DNA of 64,000 nt, from assembly GCA_026014595.1 (NCBI GenBank), contig JAOZHY010000048.1, positions 186,001 through 250,000 on the forward strand, read 5' to 3'. Positions 24,009 to 32,409 of this stretch are shown piece by piece (positions within the stretch are counted from its first letter, which is position 1; each line of letters starts with the position of its first letter). A model generated the notes under the pieces. That model saw only the letters and a program-made list of their open reading frames with translations, did no database searches and was not told the origin of the DNA. Position numbers and translations under genes: made by a program. The DNA comes from Candidatus Bathyarchaeota archaeon (lineage in GTDB: Archaea; Thermoproteota; Bathyarchaeia; Bathyarchaeales; Bathycorpusculaceae).

Positions 24009-25391
24009 TTAGTGTGGTGTCGTTGTTTCCGCGGTGATTTCTTGTTTGAGCTTCTGCTTCAAGGCTTTAAGCAGCGTGTCCACGTGGTCTTGGTCAATGC
24101 TGGTTTTCGCGCCCGCTGTAATCACGGTCCTATGAGGCATAGATAGCGCTTTTTCGGTCAGGATTTCCTCAGGGTTCAAACCTAAAGCTCTGACCATTTC
24201 CTTCAGCATCTCAACTCTGCTGGGCTTCGTCTTAGGCTTCACGCACAGGCCTGAAGCGGCGTAAACGCCCCTCAGGAACTCAATGCCCTTCATCTGAATG
24301 TCATGATACGTGCTTATGGTGTGTCCCATCATGTATTCGATGTAGTCTGTTTGAACGCCTAAGGCTGCCATCTGCGTGCGGAAGAATTTGCGGATGCTAT
24401 GCGGTCTCATGGTGTAGCGTCTTCCAACCCTGCTTCCCAATAGTCCTGCTTGAGCCATAAGCCTGTGCAGCACGTTATAGACTTGGGACGGTGTCAGTGG
24501 CTTAACCATTTTGGAGTGCTCGTCGCGTATCAGCGGCGACTCGTCGTCAACGCTTTCAGGCGGGATCTTGTTGGGTAGTCCGCCGTTTCTGCGTGCCTCC
24601 AAATACGCCTTCAAGTAGTCCGCGGCTTCTTTCCCTATGAAGGTGTCGTAGTCATGGTACTTCCCCTTAGTTATCGTGGCTTCGACGTGGATGTGGACTG
24701 GCGCTGTGCCTCTTTCAAGGTCGTGTCTCACGTGCCTATAGCGGAGCTTGCAGAGGGTTCCTATTCTGAAGGCGCCAAGCGCAAGCATTGAAACAATGAC
24801 TTTGCCCCTCACGTCCGCCAGGTCCATGAGCTGGGCGATCTCTTCAGGGGTAGGCGCTCGGTCTCGGCTCACAACGTACTTGCGGAACTTATACGGCAGC
24901 GATAGACTTAAGCCGTTTACTCTGAAGAAAGTTTTCACGGCTTTTACACAGTTGGCTATGTGTCCTGGACTGTATCCTTCGCTCTGCAACGCACCAACGT
25001 AATCGTCCAGTCTTCTGGCTTCAAGCAGCAACGCCTTCTGGTTTGGCAAGCTGTCCTCTGCGAAGCATTCGGCTATTAGCTGGTCTGGGTCGGCTCCGCA
25101 CCATCGGCAGTACTGCTGAACGGACCACGTGTAGAGGTAAGCTGTAGAGTGCGATTGGCTGCAGTGCCGTTTAAGGTATTTAACCATCGTGGCTACTGTG
25201 GGGCTTGTGGTGGCGAAGGGTATGAGGCTTGGCTTCCGTTTGGTCAGGGCTTCGCGGATGAACCTTTCCACGTCAGGCGGACATGGCGAAACTGGCGAAG
25301 TCAGCTGCGCTGTTTGCTGGTACGCTGCCGTTTTAGCTGTCAGCTGATGGTGTTGCAGTTGCAGTGCTTTGGTTTGGTTAAGTGTTTCCAC
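24009..25391 (-). CDS. Tyrosine recombinase (integrase)
   Basis: A 460-residue site-specific recombinase. Residues ~55-165 form the core-binding SAM-like domain. The catalytic domain shows the first Arg (LGAFRIGTLCKLRYRHV), the Lys region (EATITKGKYHDYDTF), the HxxR box (MRPHSIRKFFRTQMAALG), the second His (YMMGHTIS) and the nucleophile Tyr (STYHDI). A long C-terminal tail (~385-460) is polar and helical. The gene ends 29 bases from tRNA-Gln, the standard position for an integrase next to its attachment site, and is undivided. Its start overlaps the preceding gene by 14 bases. Confidence 0.9.
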   Translation of the reverse strand: METLNQTKALQLQHHQLTAKTAAYQQTAQLTSPVSPCPPDVERFIREALTKRKPSLIPFATTSPTVATMVKYLKRHCSQSHSTAYLYTWSVQQYCRWCGADPDQLIAECFAEDSLPNQKALLLEARRLDDYVGALQSEGYSPGHIANCVKAVKTFFRVNGLSLSLPYKFRKYVVSRDRAPTPEEIAQLMDLADVRGKVIVSMLALGAFRIGTLCKLRYRHVRHDLERGTAPVHIHVEATITKGKYHDYDTFIGKEAADYLKAYLEARRNGGLPNKIPPESVDDESPLIRDEHSKMVKPLTPSQVYNVLHRLMAQAGLLGSRVGRRYTMRPHSIRKFFRTQMAALGVQTDYIEYMMGHTISTYHDIQMKGIEFLRGVYAASGLCVKPKTKPSRVEMLKEMVRALGLNPEEILTEKALSMPHRTVITAGAKTSIDQDHVDTLLKALKQKLKQEITAETTTPH

Positions 25392-25800
25392 GGGTTCTCG
25401 TTTCCTCCGGCTTTTTTCGGGCTGAGTTTTTCGCTTCTCTTTCCGAAGCGCTTACTCGGCAGCTAACAGTTAAGGCTGAGGACCTAAATAAAAGCCCGTT
25501 CAAAATTTTTTGTAGAGGCAGCCGCCTCATCTCCACGATGTCGCTTCTTAACAGGACTAGGCCTGAATCCGTGGCTGGGCTTCTCTCGTGGGGAAGCGGC
25601 TTCACGCTTCTTTCCCAGAGAACCCATATGGCGTCTGCGGTTTCGCGGTGCAGCCAACCGACTGTTTCGCGCAACACAGGCTTAAACAAGCCGGCGTCAG
25701 CGTTTCGAAAAAGCACATGGTCCAAGTACAGCACGTAAACAAAGTCGTCCGCATTCTCCTGTTTGCGCGTGCTGCTGTCAAGTTTTGGCTGCAAAGTCAC
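25378..25800 (-). CDS. Hypothetical element protein
   Basis: A 140-residue frame taken from a GTG that overlaps the upstream TGA (GTGA). It has a plausible folded part (FVYVLYLDHVLFRNADAGLFKPVLRETVGWLHRETADAIWVLWERSVKPL) and a basic, Ser/Arg-rich tail. It overlaps the integrase start by 14 bases, so it sits in the same transcript. No family recognised. The longer open frame to 25905 overlaps a better-supported gene and is not used. Confidence 0.5.
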   Translation of the reverse strand: MTLQPKLDSSTRKQENADDFVYVLYLDHVLFRNADAGLFKPVLRETVGWLHRETADAIWVLWERSVKPLPHERSPATDSGLVLLRSDIVEMRRLPLQKILNGLLFRSSALTVSCRVSASEREAKNSARKKPEETRTRGNT

Positions 25801-26048
25801 TGCTGTGGCTGCCCTCCGTTCTCCAAGAGGTAGACGAGCTGCTTGACTTCTTGCTCTGTGATCTGCTGCTTGTGAAAGTAGAACGTGTACTCGATGATGT
25901 TGCACAGGTGGCGCTTCAGCTCCGCTTCCCCCGTTAAGCTGTCCAGTTGGTTCCAGGACTTCACGTTCTCCAAGGCTCTGAGAAAACGAGTCACCAACGT
26001 GGTTAGATGCGAAGTCATGGGGTGATTCTCACGTTTAGATGTCATCAT
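25797..26048 (-). CDS. Small helical element protein
   Basis: An 83-residue protein, mostly helical (LTTLVTRFLRALENVKSW, EAELKRHLCNIIEYTFYFHKQQITEQEVKQLVYLLENG). The ATG at 26048 overlaps the TGA of the helicase gene (ATGA), which decides the start and indicates coupled translation. No family recognised; small helical proteins after the replication helicase are common in archaeal plasmids and viruses. Confidence 0.6.
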   Translation of the reverse strand: MMTSKRENHPMTSHLTTLVTRFLRALENVKSWNQLDSLTGEAELKRHLCNIIEYTFYFHKQQITEQEVKQLVYLLENGGQPQQ

Positions 26049-27730
26049 TTCACGCCCCATTTGCCCATTGCTGGAACCTCGAAAATCTTGCAGTCATCCA
26101 CTAGAAGCTTGACGGTTTTCTGCACGTCTAAGCCTAACTCTGCGCACTTCACCGCTAAAGCTGCAGAGTCAACCAGGCCCTCTGAAGTCTTGTTTGCCAC
26201 CAGCCAAGCTTTGATTTCTTCCAGTTTCTCCCCGAGACTGCGTGAAGGCAGTAGCTTATGGCTTGCTGTGTCTAGGGTGTCTATGCTGTCTAGGGCTATC
26301 TCTATTTTAATAAAACTGCCATCAGGCAGTTTCTCGACGCTGTAACCGTTGTTTTTGAACTGGTCAGCGTGTTCAATTAAAGTATAGAATACCCTAGACA
26401 CCTTAGACACGCTAGACACGCTCGGGCTGTAGCGTACGCCTTTGAAAGCGTAAAGGCGCTTTCCCTCCACTTTTGGCCTGTAATCCGCAACTGCAACATG
26501 CTTCGGCAGATTCTTGAAAAACGTGTCCTGAAGCACTGTTGGCAGCTGCAAGTTTCGGCAGTACTCCGCGAAAACCGTGTACAGTGGTTTCTTTTCTATG
26601 AAAGCGTCTGAGTCGGTTTCAAGGCAGTCTAACACGAAAGCGGCAATCGGCGACGACTTGCGTATGTAATCCTCTTTCGTCTCTTCAGCTGTTCTGCTGT
26701 AGCTGAACTGCCCCGTTTTCAGCAGTCTTTTCAGCCCCTGCAAAGCAAGGTTCAACAAGCCTGAAAGCTCAGTCTCAGTCGTCAGTTTCTCCAGAATGTA
26801 GGGGTCTGCGTTGCTGCCGGTGAACGCTTTGGGGAAAACAATGATGATCCACCGCCTGAAGAAGGCGCTTGTGTCATCGTTTGCTTCAGGCACCTTGTTG
26901 GCTGAGAACAGCAGCTTTGCGTAATTCGCAAAGTGGAAGGTGTGCGAGAACTTCTTTTCTGCGGCGATTAGGTCGCGGCCTGTCAGCATCTTGAAGGTGC
27001 CAGTGCTTTGTAGGGCTCTGTCAGGCAAGTCAGCGTAGATGTTCGCCAGCTTTGTGTAGAGGTCGGCTTTCGCGAAGCGGTTAAGCTCAAGGTCTTGGAG
27101 GCTGCGTCCGCAGACGTTCTGCTGCCCTAAGAAGGCTTTTACCAGGTTTAGGAAGGTGCTTTTGCCGTTTGACCCGTCGCCCACAAGCATAAGCGCCTTA
27201 GCGATAAAGTACGCTCGGTACAGGCAGAAGCCGACGACTTCTTCCAGAATCGTCACGTCCTCTTCAGAGTTCGTGATTTCTTTCATGAACTTCTTGATGG
27301 CTGGGCAGTCAGCTTCAGGAGCGTATTTGACGGGTAGCTTGTTGAAGAACATGTAGTCGGGGCTGTGCAGCTTCAGTTCAAAGGGGTCTTTGCTTACGTC
27401 TAAGACGCCGTTATCCAGCGGTATCAAGTGCGGTGGCTCTTCTCTGCGGGTCGTGTAGGTTGAGGCTTTTATGAAATCAAGCACTTCCAAGGCGCGGTTC
27501 TTGCGGTACGCGTCCTGCAACGCTTCTTTCACCAGTTTCTTTATCAACGCGTCGCCTATGGGCTGGTAGAAACCATCCAGGTAAACGTAGGTTTCCTCGT
27601 TGTCCATCATAGTCGCAAACGTGTACTTCTTCATTATCCACTCAGCTAACTTGGCGGGAATAAATCGCTCGTCCTCATCACAAAATTCCACAGCTCTCTC
27701 GATTTGTTCAAGTGTTTCGCTTAGGCTCAT
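26045..27730 (-). CDS. D5-like superfamily 3 helicase (DUF5906/phage-plasmid primase type)
   Basis: A 561-residue replication helicase. Residues ~90-180 match the D5 N-terminal region (PHLIPLDNGVLDVSKDPFELKLHSPDYMFFNKLPVKY). The SF3 ATPase core follows: Walker A LVGDGSNGKSTFLN (~197), Walker B ANIYADLPDR (~243) and the sensor KLLFSANKVPEANDDTSAFFRRW (~285). A winged-helix-like C-terminus completes it. It overlaps the Prim-Pol stop (ATGA), and together they form the element's replication module, as in many archaeal plasmids and proviruses. Confidence 0.88.
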   Translation of the reverse strand: MSLSETLEQIERAVEFCDEDERFIPAKLAEWIMKKYTFATMMDNEETYVYLDGFYQPIGDALIKKLVKEALQDAYRKNRALEVLDFIKASTYTTRREEPPHLIPLDNGVLDVSKDPFELKLHSPDYMFFNKLPVKYAPEADCPAIKKFMKEITNSEEDVTILEEVVGFCLYRAYFIAKALMLVGDGSNGKSTFLNLVKAFLGQQNVCGRSLQDLELNRFAKADLYTKLANIYADLPDRALQSTGTFKMLTGRDLIAAEKKFSHTFHFANYAKLLFSANKVPEANDDTSAFFRRWIIIVFPKAFTGSNADPYILEKLTTETELSGLLNLALQGLKRLLKTGQFSYSRTAEETKEDYIRKSSPIAAFVLDCLETDSDAFIEKKPLYTVFAEYCRNLQLPTVLQDTFFKNLPKHVAVADYRPKVEGKRLYAFKGVRYSPSVSSVSKVSRVFYTLIEHADQFKNNGYSVEKLPDGSFIKIEIALDSIDTLDTASHKLLPSRSLGEKLEEIKAWLVANKTSEGLVDSAALAVKCAELGLDVQKTVKLLVDDCKIFEVPAMGKWGVK

Positions 27731-28746
27731 TTTAGACGCATCTCCCGTATTATTTCGCGGATGCCGCTGCTGCCTTTCAAAGAAACATCCACACGGTTGC
27801 GGTAGTGATACGCCACCAGATTCATGCGGGCTTGTTTTTCCGAGTCTTTTGTGCGGTCAGCCACCTGGCTGATTATGCGCCTGGCGCTCTCGAAACTGAC
27901 GCCTTTCTTTATGCATAAGCCGAGAAAGCACATTTCCAGTTGGTTGCGGGCGCCTTCCCGCCAATACCTGCACAGGAACCTTACAGCCTTCTCTTCCTCG
28001 CTGTCGCTTAACGTCTTGAAGGCTTTAGGCAGCTCAAACGTCACCTGCACGTTCCGCTTTGTCTCCATGCCTTCCAGCGTTGCCATGTCCTCATCGCTGA
28101 AGCTTAACCCATGCTTGCTCTCCAGCTCTTCAAGCGATAAAGGCTGAAACGTGTCAAAATCCAGCATTCGGCTCCATTTCAGCGCCGTTTGGTGTTTTCC
28201 AAAGGGCAGCTTCACGAAGTTACCGAAAGGTCTATCCGCCGTTAACTCTTCCTGCTTTGGAAAAACCTCTATGTTCTTTGGGTTCAGGTTAGCCATTTCC
28301 AGAATTCGCAAGCCCAACCATCTTGCAACTTTCGCCCGCACAGGCAGGAGAAACAGAACCCAGATGTGGTAACTTGGGTCAGGATAACGCGACGCCTCAA
28401 GGACTATGCAGTTGGGCCATGCTCTCGGCGTTTCGTTGCCTTCGCTGTCAGTTTCTGTTCCAAGCAGAACCGCCAAGATCTTCTGCGCTGTTGCTTTGGC
28501 GTCCTCAAGCCGTTCTGGGTCAAGGTCGAAGCAAAGCCATTTAACACGGCTGTCCCTGTCGAGTTGGTAGCTGCCAACCGTAACCTCGCCTTTCAAGTGC
28601 TGCACGAGAACATCGTTGGTTAATGGCTGTTCTACACGCGTGTAGCCCTGCTTCAGCTGGATGCAGTAGCAGTCTTCACGGTTAACGAATAGGTCGCTTA
28701 GCCGCTGAATCGTGTTTCTCTGTACATCAGCGCCCTCAGCCATTCT
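27727..28746 (-). CDS. Prim-Pol domain protein (TOTE-type primase/polymerase)
   Basis: A 339-residue protein of the archaeo-eukaryotic primase superfamily. The metal-binding DxD-like motif is WLCFDLD, followed by the SYHIWV motif (catalytic His region) and GNFVKLPFGKH, as in TOTE-type conflict-system primases. The C-terminal part is a helical PriCT-like domain (FLCRYWREGARNQLEMCFLGLCIKKGVSFESARRIISQVADRTKD). The ATG at 28746 comes 11 bases after the previous stop; the longer frame would run into that gene. It is coupled to the D5 helicase and probably primes replication of the element. Confidence 0.85.
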   Translation of the reverse strand, partial: RMAEGADVQRNTIQRLSDLFVNREDCYCIQLKQGYTRVEQPLTNDVLVQHLKGEVTVGSYQLDRDSRVKWLCFDLDPERLEDAKATAQKILAVLLGTETDSEGNETPRAWPNCIVLEASRYPDPSYHIWVLFLLPVRAKVARWLGLRILEMANLNPKNIEVFPKQEELTADRPFGNFVKLPFGKHQTALKWSRMLDFDTFQPLSLEELESKHGLSFSDEDMATLEGMETKRNVQVTFELPKAFKTLSDSEEEKAVRFLCRYWREGARNQLEMCFLGLCIKKGVSFESARRIISQVADRTKDSEKQARMNLVAYHYRNRVDVSLKGSSGIREIIREMRLK

Positions 28747-28757
28747 ACAATAGCCCC

Positions 28758-29111
28758 CTACTTCGATTTTAACTTGCGCCCAACAGTTACAAGGTCGGGA
28801 AAAAGCCAATAGTTCCAGCCGTTGCGGAAAAGGAAATTCTTATGCTCTTTCAAATCTGAAAGCAGCGCCCTATAGTCGGGATTGCTCTCTATTTTCTGGT
28901 CTTCTGCTGGGTATCGCTCGTATGAGCCCCTTGCGCCTTCAGCCTTTGTCCACGGAATCTTCTTGGGTTCCCAACTCCATTTCTCTTCTGCCTTAGCTTC
29001 TTTCTCAGCTACACCTTTGATTTGGGCGATCTGACGCTTTGCGTTAACAGCAGCCGCCTCAACAGCGTTAAGAAAGTCGCTAATAACCTCGGATAGTTCA
29101 CTGTCATTCAT
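28758..29111 (-). CDS. Hypothetical element protein
   Basis: A 117-residue protein: an N-terminal helix (SELSEVISDFLNAVEAAAVNAKRQIAQIKGVAEKEAKAE), a Trp/Lys segment (KWSWEPKKIPWTKAEGARGSYERYP), and a C-terminal part ending NGWNYWLFPDLVTVGRKLKSK. TAAGGAGC from the stop of the upstream ribbon-helix-helix gene provides its ribosome site, which sets the start at 29111 in place of a longer frame to 29243. No family recognised. Confidence 0.6.
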   Translation of the reverse strand: MNDSELSEVISDFLNAVEAAAVNAKRQIAQIKGVAEKEAKAEEKWSWEPKKIPWTKAEGARGSYERYPAEDQKIESNPDYRALLSDLKEHKNFLFRNGWNYWLFPDLVTVGRKLKSK

Positions 29112-29124
29112 TTCTAAAAGCTCC

Positions 29125-29289
29125 TTAAGAAGCCTCAAGTTTCTTGCGTTCTGCTTCGAGGCGGTCGCGGACAGCCGTGCGAATGAACTCGCTTTTCGTT
29201 TTGAAAGCGTCCTTTGCGATATATTCCTCCAGCTGCTGGTCAAGGTGTTCAGGAACTGGTATGTTCCATCGTTTCACACTTTTGCTCAT
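29125..29289 (-). CDS. Ribbon-helix-helix (CopG/Arc-like) DNA-binding protein
   Basis: A 54-residue protein. The strand KRWNIPVPEHLDQQLEEYIAKDAF is followed by KTKSEFIRTAVRDRLEAERKKLEAS, the two helices of the fold. GGTGGAGAT precedes the ATG at 29289. It stands at the head of the replication operon of the integrated element and is likely to control copy number or its own transcription. It overlaps a longer frame of the next gene in another phase. Confidence 0.8.
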   Translation of the reverse strand: MSKSVKRWNIPVPEHLDQQLEEYIAKDAFKTKSEFIRTAVRDRLEAERKKLEAS

Positions 29290-29367
29290 TATCTCCACCT
29301 TTTTTACGCAGTCTTAATAAGGCTGGAAAATTACTAGAAAGGTGAGTCCAGAAAACTGGAATCCAAC

Positions 29368-29826
29368 ATGGCTGTGGTTCCAATGAAGAAGGCTGGGAGA
29401 GGCAGCGTAAACCGTTCACCCTACAGCAAGAAGGGGCTAGTTCTGACGCGCGAGTTATTGTAGCTTTGCTGAAAGGGCCGCAGCCCCAAAGCAGGGATCA
29501 ACTCTGCAAGAACGCGAAAGTAAGTCGCGCAACCTTCTACTCCATACGCCCAGTCCTTACAAAACTCGGGGATCATAAAGGAAACTGACAAGGGGTATGT
29601 TCTTTGGAGCTTCAACCCGTTAGAGGCTGCTGTGGAGGACGCGCTAAACCGATTGATAGATAGGGGCTACCTCATTAACGCTGAGGACGTATCCAATGAA
29701 ATGGGTAAGCCGTGGTCTGAAATCGAACAGGCAGCTTATGCGGTTGTGAAGAAACTTGGCTTAAAAGTGCGTACTGTTGATGGTAAGATGATGATACAGG
29801 GATGGGAAACTCGAAAACGTAACTAA
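29368..29826 (+). pseudogene. Winged-helix protein broken by two frameshifts
   Basis: Three successive frames on the plus strand join into one plausible protein. MAVVPMKKAGRGSVNRSPYSKKG reads from 29368. The next frame continues GASSDARVIVALLKGPQPQSRDQLCKNAKVSRATFYSIRPVLTKLG, a helix-turn-helix. The third continues IIKETDKGYVLWSFNPLEAAVEDALNRLIDRGYLINAEDV to KTRN-like basic residues and a TAA at 29826. The last 64 residues remain open from 29632. It is the only gene in this part of the element on the plus strand. Sequencing error cannot be excluded. Confidence 0.6.
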
Positions 29827-29878
29827 CAGGATTGGAGGCTACTACGTACATCCAAAGCTCATGTACGCTGATAAAGTC

Positions 29879-30328
29879 TTAGGCGGCGTTGCCTTCTTCG
29901 TCGTGGTAGATTTTCTTTAATGACTCATCCAGACTTGAGAGAAACCTCTTTCCTTCTTCGTCGTCTGGGCCATCCAACACGAGTTTGGCGGTGTTTTCAG
30001 GCGCGATCCTTCGGGCTAACAGCCAAAACTTCTTCAGGCTTCTAAGCGCTTCCTCGCTGTCTTTTCCCCCACGGAACTTAATCATAAACATTATCCAGTA
30101 CAGCGTCTTCGTTGAAGGCTCTTCTTTCGCTGCGAATTCAGCGCCGTACTGCTTTATGGCTTCGCGGTAGAGGACGCGCCAGTTTTTGCGGTACTCTGGC
30201 GAGCACCAGTCGTGGTAGCCCTGCGCGTAAAGCCGCAGAATTTCCCGGGCTTCCCAGCTAAGCCCTAAAGCGTCAGCGCTGCCCAGTTTCTGCTTCAGCT
30301 TGGCAACTTCGGCTTTGGCTTTTTCCAC
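29879..30328 (-). CDS. Hypothetical element protein
   Basis: A 149-residue protein, helical, with Trp/Tyr-rich segments (LYAQGYHDWCSPEYRKNWRVLYREAIKQYGAEFAAKEE, TLYWIMFMIKFRGGKDSEEALRSLKKFWLLARRI) and an acidic end. It starts at a GTG that overlaps the TAG of the upstream gene (TAGTG). No family recognised. Confidence 0.6.
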   Translation of the reverse strand: MEKAKAEVAKLKQKLGSADALGLSWEAREILRLYAQGYHDWCSPEYRKNWRVLYREAIKQYGAEFAAKEEPSTKTLYWIMFMIKFRGGKDSEEALRSLKKFWLLARRIAPENTAKLVLDGPDDEEGKRFLSSLDESLKKIYHDEEGNAA

Positions 30329-30756
30329 TATTCGCCGCCGTCCTCTTCCATCTCACGCGCCTGCTCCTTCAGCACAGCCAGCTCCCTCTTTATGAGCTCC
30401 AAGTCATCCAGCCGCTTCGGCACAAAACTCAGCGAAAGCAGCTTAGCCACCACGCGCATCCACTTTAACGCCTTGTCAGGATCGGTGTCCATGAAGCTGT
30501 GGGCGACATCGTAGGCTTTTGCGGCTAAGCTTTTGAGCAGATGGTCTCTTTCAGGCCACGAGTCCGCATGGAGTATTTGGTCGTGGAGCCGCGTTTTCCT
30601 GGTTCTGCGCGAGATTCTGGCCTGCGGCTTTTCCTGAAACATCTTTGCGATTTCGGTGAGGGTTTCGTAAAAAATTTTTTCAAAATCAACAGCTTCCGCT
30701 TCAATTTGCTTTTTGCGTTTAGAGCTTGTTCCAAGCTTGTTTTCTTGTTTCATCAT
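30328..30756 (-). CDS. Hypothetical element protein
   Basis: A 142-residue, highly charged, helical protein. The N-terminus is Lys-rich (KLGTSSKRKKQIEAEAVDFEKIFYETLTEIAKMF); a basic patch (ARISRRTRKTRLHD) and a C-terminal acidic helix follow. GGAG lies six bases before the ATG. Coupled to the following gene. The basic patch suggests nucleic acid binding; no family recognised. Confidence 0.6.
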   Translation of the reverse strand: MMKQENKLGTSSKRKKQIEAEAVDFEKIFYETLTEIAKMFQEKPQARISRRTRKTRLHDQILHADSWPERDHLLKSLAAKAYDVAHSFMDTDPDKALKWMRVVAKLLSLSFVPKRLDDLELIKRELAVLKEQAREMEEDGGE

Positions 30757-30796
30757 GTGCGCTCCAACATGGTTTCTGGCACACGTGCATGCAGCA

Positions 30797-31327
30797 TCAT
30801 ACGCGCGTCAGACGCTTAGCAGCTCGATTTCTCTGTTTACTCCGCAGAGTTCGCACTGCACCTTCTCTTGGTTTCCGCGCAGAGCCATCCAACTCGCAAG
30901 CCCTCTTTGCCAAACTCGCCCGACGCTGCTTGAGAAACGGCACCTTAACGCCTTTTATTCGCCGTAGCCTAAGCGCCCAAGCGTAGATTCGATGTTCCCG
31001 CTGCATCCACTCAAGCGCTGTTTTGTTCGCGTCCAGCCGCAGCTCAAGCATGCCTAGATGAGGCTCGGTGAGCGTGCGGTGCATGTGGTCAAAGTACGCG
31101 TTTGCGCTGCCTTCCTGCTTTATCTCCCTGATCCAGCCTTCAAGCTGTGCGTTTTCTCGTTTCAAATCGGCAATTTTCTCGTCCAAGTCGCTGAGGCGTT
31201 TCTGAAGCTGGCAGCCTGCCATTTGTTGGAGCTGCTGGCGTATGGTGAAGCGGCGGGCTTTGTAGGTCTTCTCGGCGTCGCCGCCGTATCGTGTATAGGC
31301 TTTTTGCGCTGTTTCCTGAAGTGCCAT
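30797..31327 (-). CDS. Coiled-coil element protein
   Basis: A 176-residue protein with a central coiled coil (~35-75, MAGCQLQKRLSDLDEKIADLKRENAQLEGWIREIKQE) and a very basic C-terminus (KVPFLKQRRASLAKRACELDGSARKPREGAVRTLRSKQRNRAAKRL). The ATG overlaps the TAA of the AbrB-like gene (TAATG), deciding the start. Likely DNA-associated; no family recognised. Confidence 0.62.
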   Translation of the reverse strand: MALQETAQKAYTRYGGDAEKTYKARRFTIRQQLQQMAGCQLQKRLSDLDEKIADLKRENAQLEGWIREIKQEGSANAYFDHMHRTLTEPHLGMLELRLDANKTALEWMQREHRIYAWALRLRRIKGVKVPFLKQRRASLAKRACELDGSARKPREGAVRTLRSKQRNRAAKRLTRV

Positions 31328-31491
31328 TATTTTTCCTCTTTCTTCTTTTCGATGATTAGGTGGCTGTTGTCTGTCCACATGAGCACCGTGTCGCCCTTCT
31401 TGAGGTCTAAGTGCTTGCAGACTTCTTTGGGTATGGTGACTTTGAGGCTTTTGCCGACGAGGACTACGGATACTTCAAATTTTACTGGCAT
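31327..31491 (-). CDS. AbrB/SpoVT-like DNA-binding protein
   Basis: A 54-residue swapped-hairpin protein: FEVSVVLVGKSLKVTIPKEVCKHLDLKKGDTVLMWTDNSHLIIEKKK, with the family's TIPKEVCKHLDLKKGD motif. It is the first gene of the leftward element operon. AT-rich direct repeats cover its promoter, as expected for an autoregulated AbrB protein. The start at 31491 fits the domain; a GTG six codons upstream is possible. Confidence 0.85.
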   Translation of the reverse strand: MPVKFEVSVVLVGKSLKVTIPKEVCKHLDLKKGDTVLMWTDNSHLIIEKKKEEK

Positions 31492-31512
31492 TGCGTGCAC
31501 ACCAGTCACCAG

Positions 31513-31582
31513 TTATATCTCTAAGATATTCTTAAATATAAGCATATCCCCTTAATATCTCTAAGAATATCTCAAATATATT
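31513..31582 (-). promoter_or_regulatory. AT-rich repeats over the AbrB promoter
   Basis: Two imperfect direct copies of ATATCTCTAAGA(AT)AT are found at about 31515-31530 and 31554-31571, each followed by TTAAATATA or CAAATATATTC. On the minus strand TATA-like tatatttaag lies ~40 bases before the AbrB start. Repeated AT-rich half-sites overlapping the promoter suggest AbrB binding. Confidence 0.5.
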
Positions 31583-31759
31583 CTGAACGAAAGCGATACA
31601 TGGAAATCCAGCTTCACAACGTTTCAAACATGCATTGCGACAACATGATATGAGAGAAATTCACTGAATCCGCGTTAGTCAAAATGCTTCAGGCGCCTTA
31701 ACCGGGAAACAGCAGCATAAAAGCCTTAAGAAACAGGCTGCAGTAACTATTCGCAAAAG

Positions 31760-32053
31760 TTATGCAGGTTTGGCGGGCTTTCTATCCGTTTTGAGCATTT
31801 CCAAGATTTTTAGTGCTTGAAGCAGACGAGCGGTTTTCGGGTTTTCCCTGTTCAACCTGATGGTTCTCATGCGTCCAAAACGCTCGTCAAATATGATTCC
31901 TTCTTCTCGCAGGATCTGCAGGTTTGGATTAACCTGGCTGTAGGTGCTGTTGACTCGTCGCACGAGCTCCATAACGTTGGCTCTCCCAATTTCCGATAGC
32001 ACCTTTAGGATCTTGCGCCTGCACGAAGAAGCCAATATCATGTCCAAATCCAT
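31760..32053 (-). CDS. Winged-helix regulator of the HTH/secreted-protein cassette, copy 1
   Basis: A 97-residue ArsR/MarR-like winged helix: MDLDMILASSCRRKILKVLSEIGRANVMELVRRVNSTYSQVNPNLQILREEGIIFDERFGRMRTIRLNRENPKTARLLQALKIL. It is closely related, over its first ~75 residues, to the regulator at 59255. Both are divergent from a secreted-protein gene with a conserved spacer holding AAAGTG/CACTTT inverted repeats, which I take as its operator. A gttataag TATA box on the minus strand (32105-32112) suits this gene. Confidence 0.85.
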   Translation of the reverse strand: MDLDMILASSCRRKILKVLSEIGRANVMELVRRVNSTYSQVNPNLQILREEGIIFDERFGRMRTIRLNRENPKTARLLQALKILEMLKTDRKPAKPA

Positions 32054-32100
32054 GACGAAACCTTCTTTGGCAGTTCAGTGGGGAACCTCAGTTGGTGGTT

Positions 32101-32261
32101 CCAGCTTATAACTGCTGAGCCGAAACGTACAATCGCGGCGGCGGAGAGAGCGGTTAAAGTGAATTCTCAGCGGCTTACACTTTAACTGATTTCCCATGGA
32201 AATATTTCACTTTAACTTATCTCTGTATTACCGTAACTTTTCGTCTTCCTCTTATACTAAG
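32101..32261. promoter_or_regulatory. Divergent operator/promoter region of cassette copy 1
   Basis: Contains TTAAAGTG (32154-32161) and CACTTTAA (32178-32185) as a perfect inverted repeat, and a third half-site TTTCACTTTAAC (32206-32217), followed by CTTATCTCTGTATTACCGTAAC and TTCGTCTTCCTCTTATACT. Nearly the same order and wording occurs at 59600-59730 ahead of the second cassette, including CCATGGAA between half-sites. Conservation across a non-coding stretch implies function, most simply binding of the divergent HTH protein plus promoters in both directions. Confidence 0.7.
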
Positions 32262-32409
32262 TTCGTTGAGGTATACTTGTGAAGCACTTTTCTCCTCAGC
32301 AAACGAGAAATGAGCTTCATGCCTGAAGTTGACTGCTTCGGAGGCGTGTCACCGCCTAGCCCAAGTGAAGGGCAGAAAGAGAACATAAAAATGGGAGATG
32401 ACAACCAAA

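Noticed and set aside
30767-30785. Partial match to the 5' block of the dispersed repeat (CCAACATGGTTTCTGGC)
   Set aside because: Lies at the start of a gene in the element, with no core or 3' block; likely chance.
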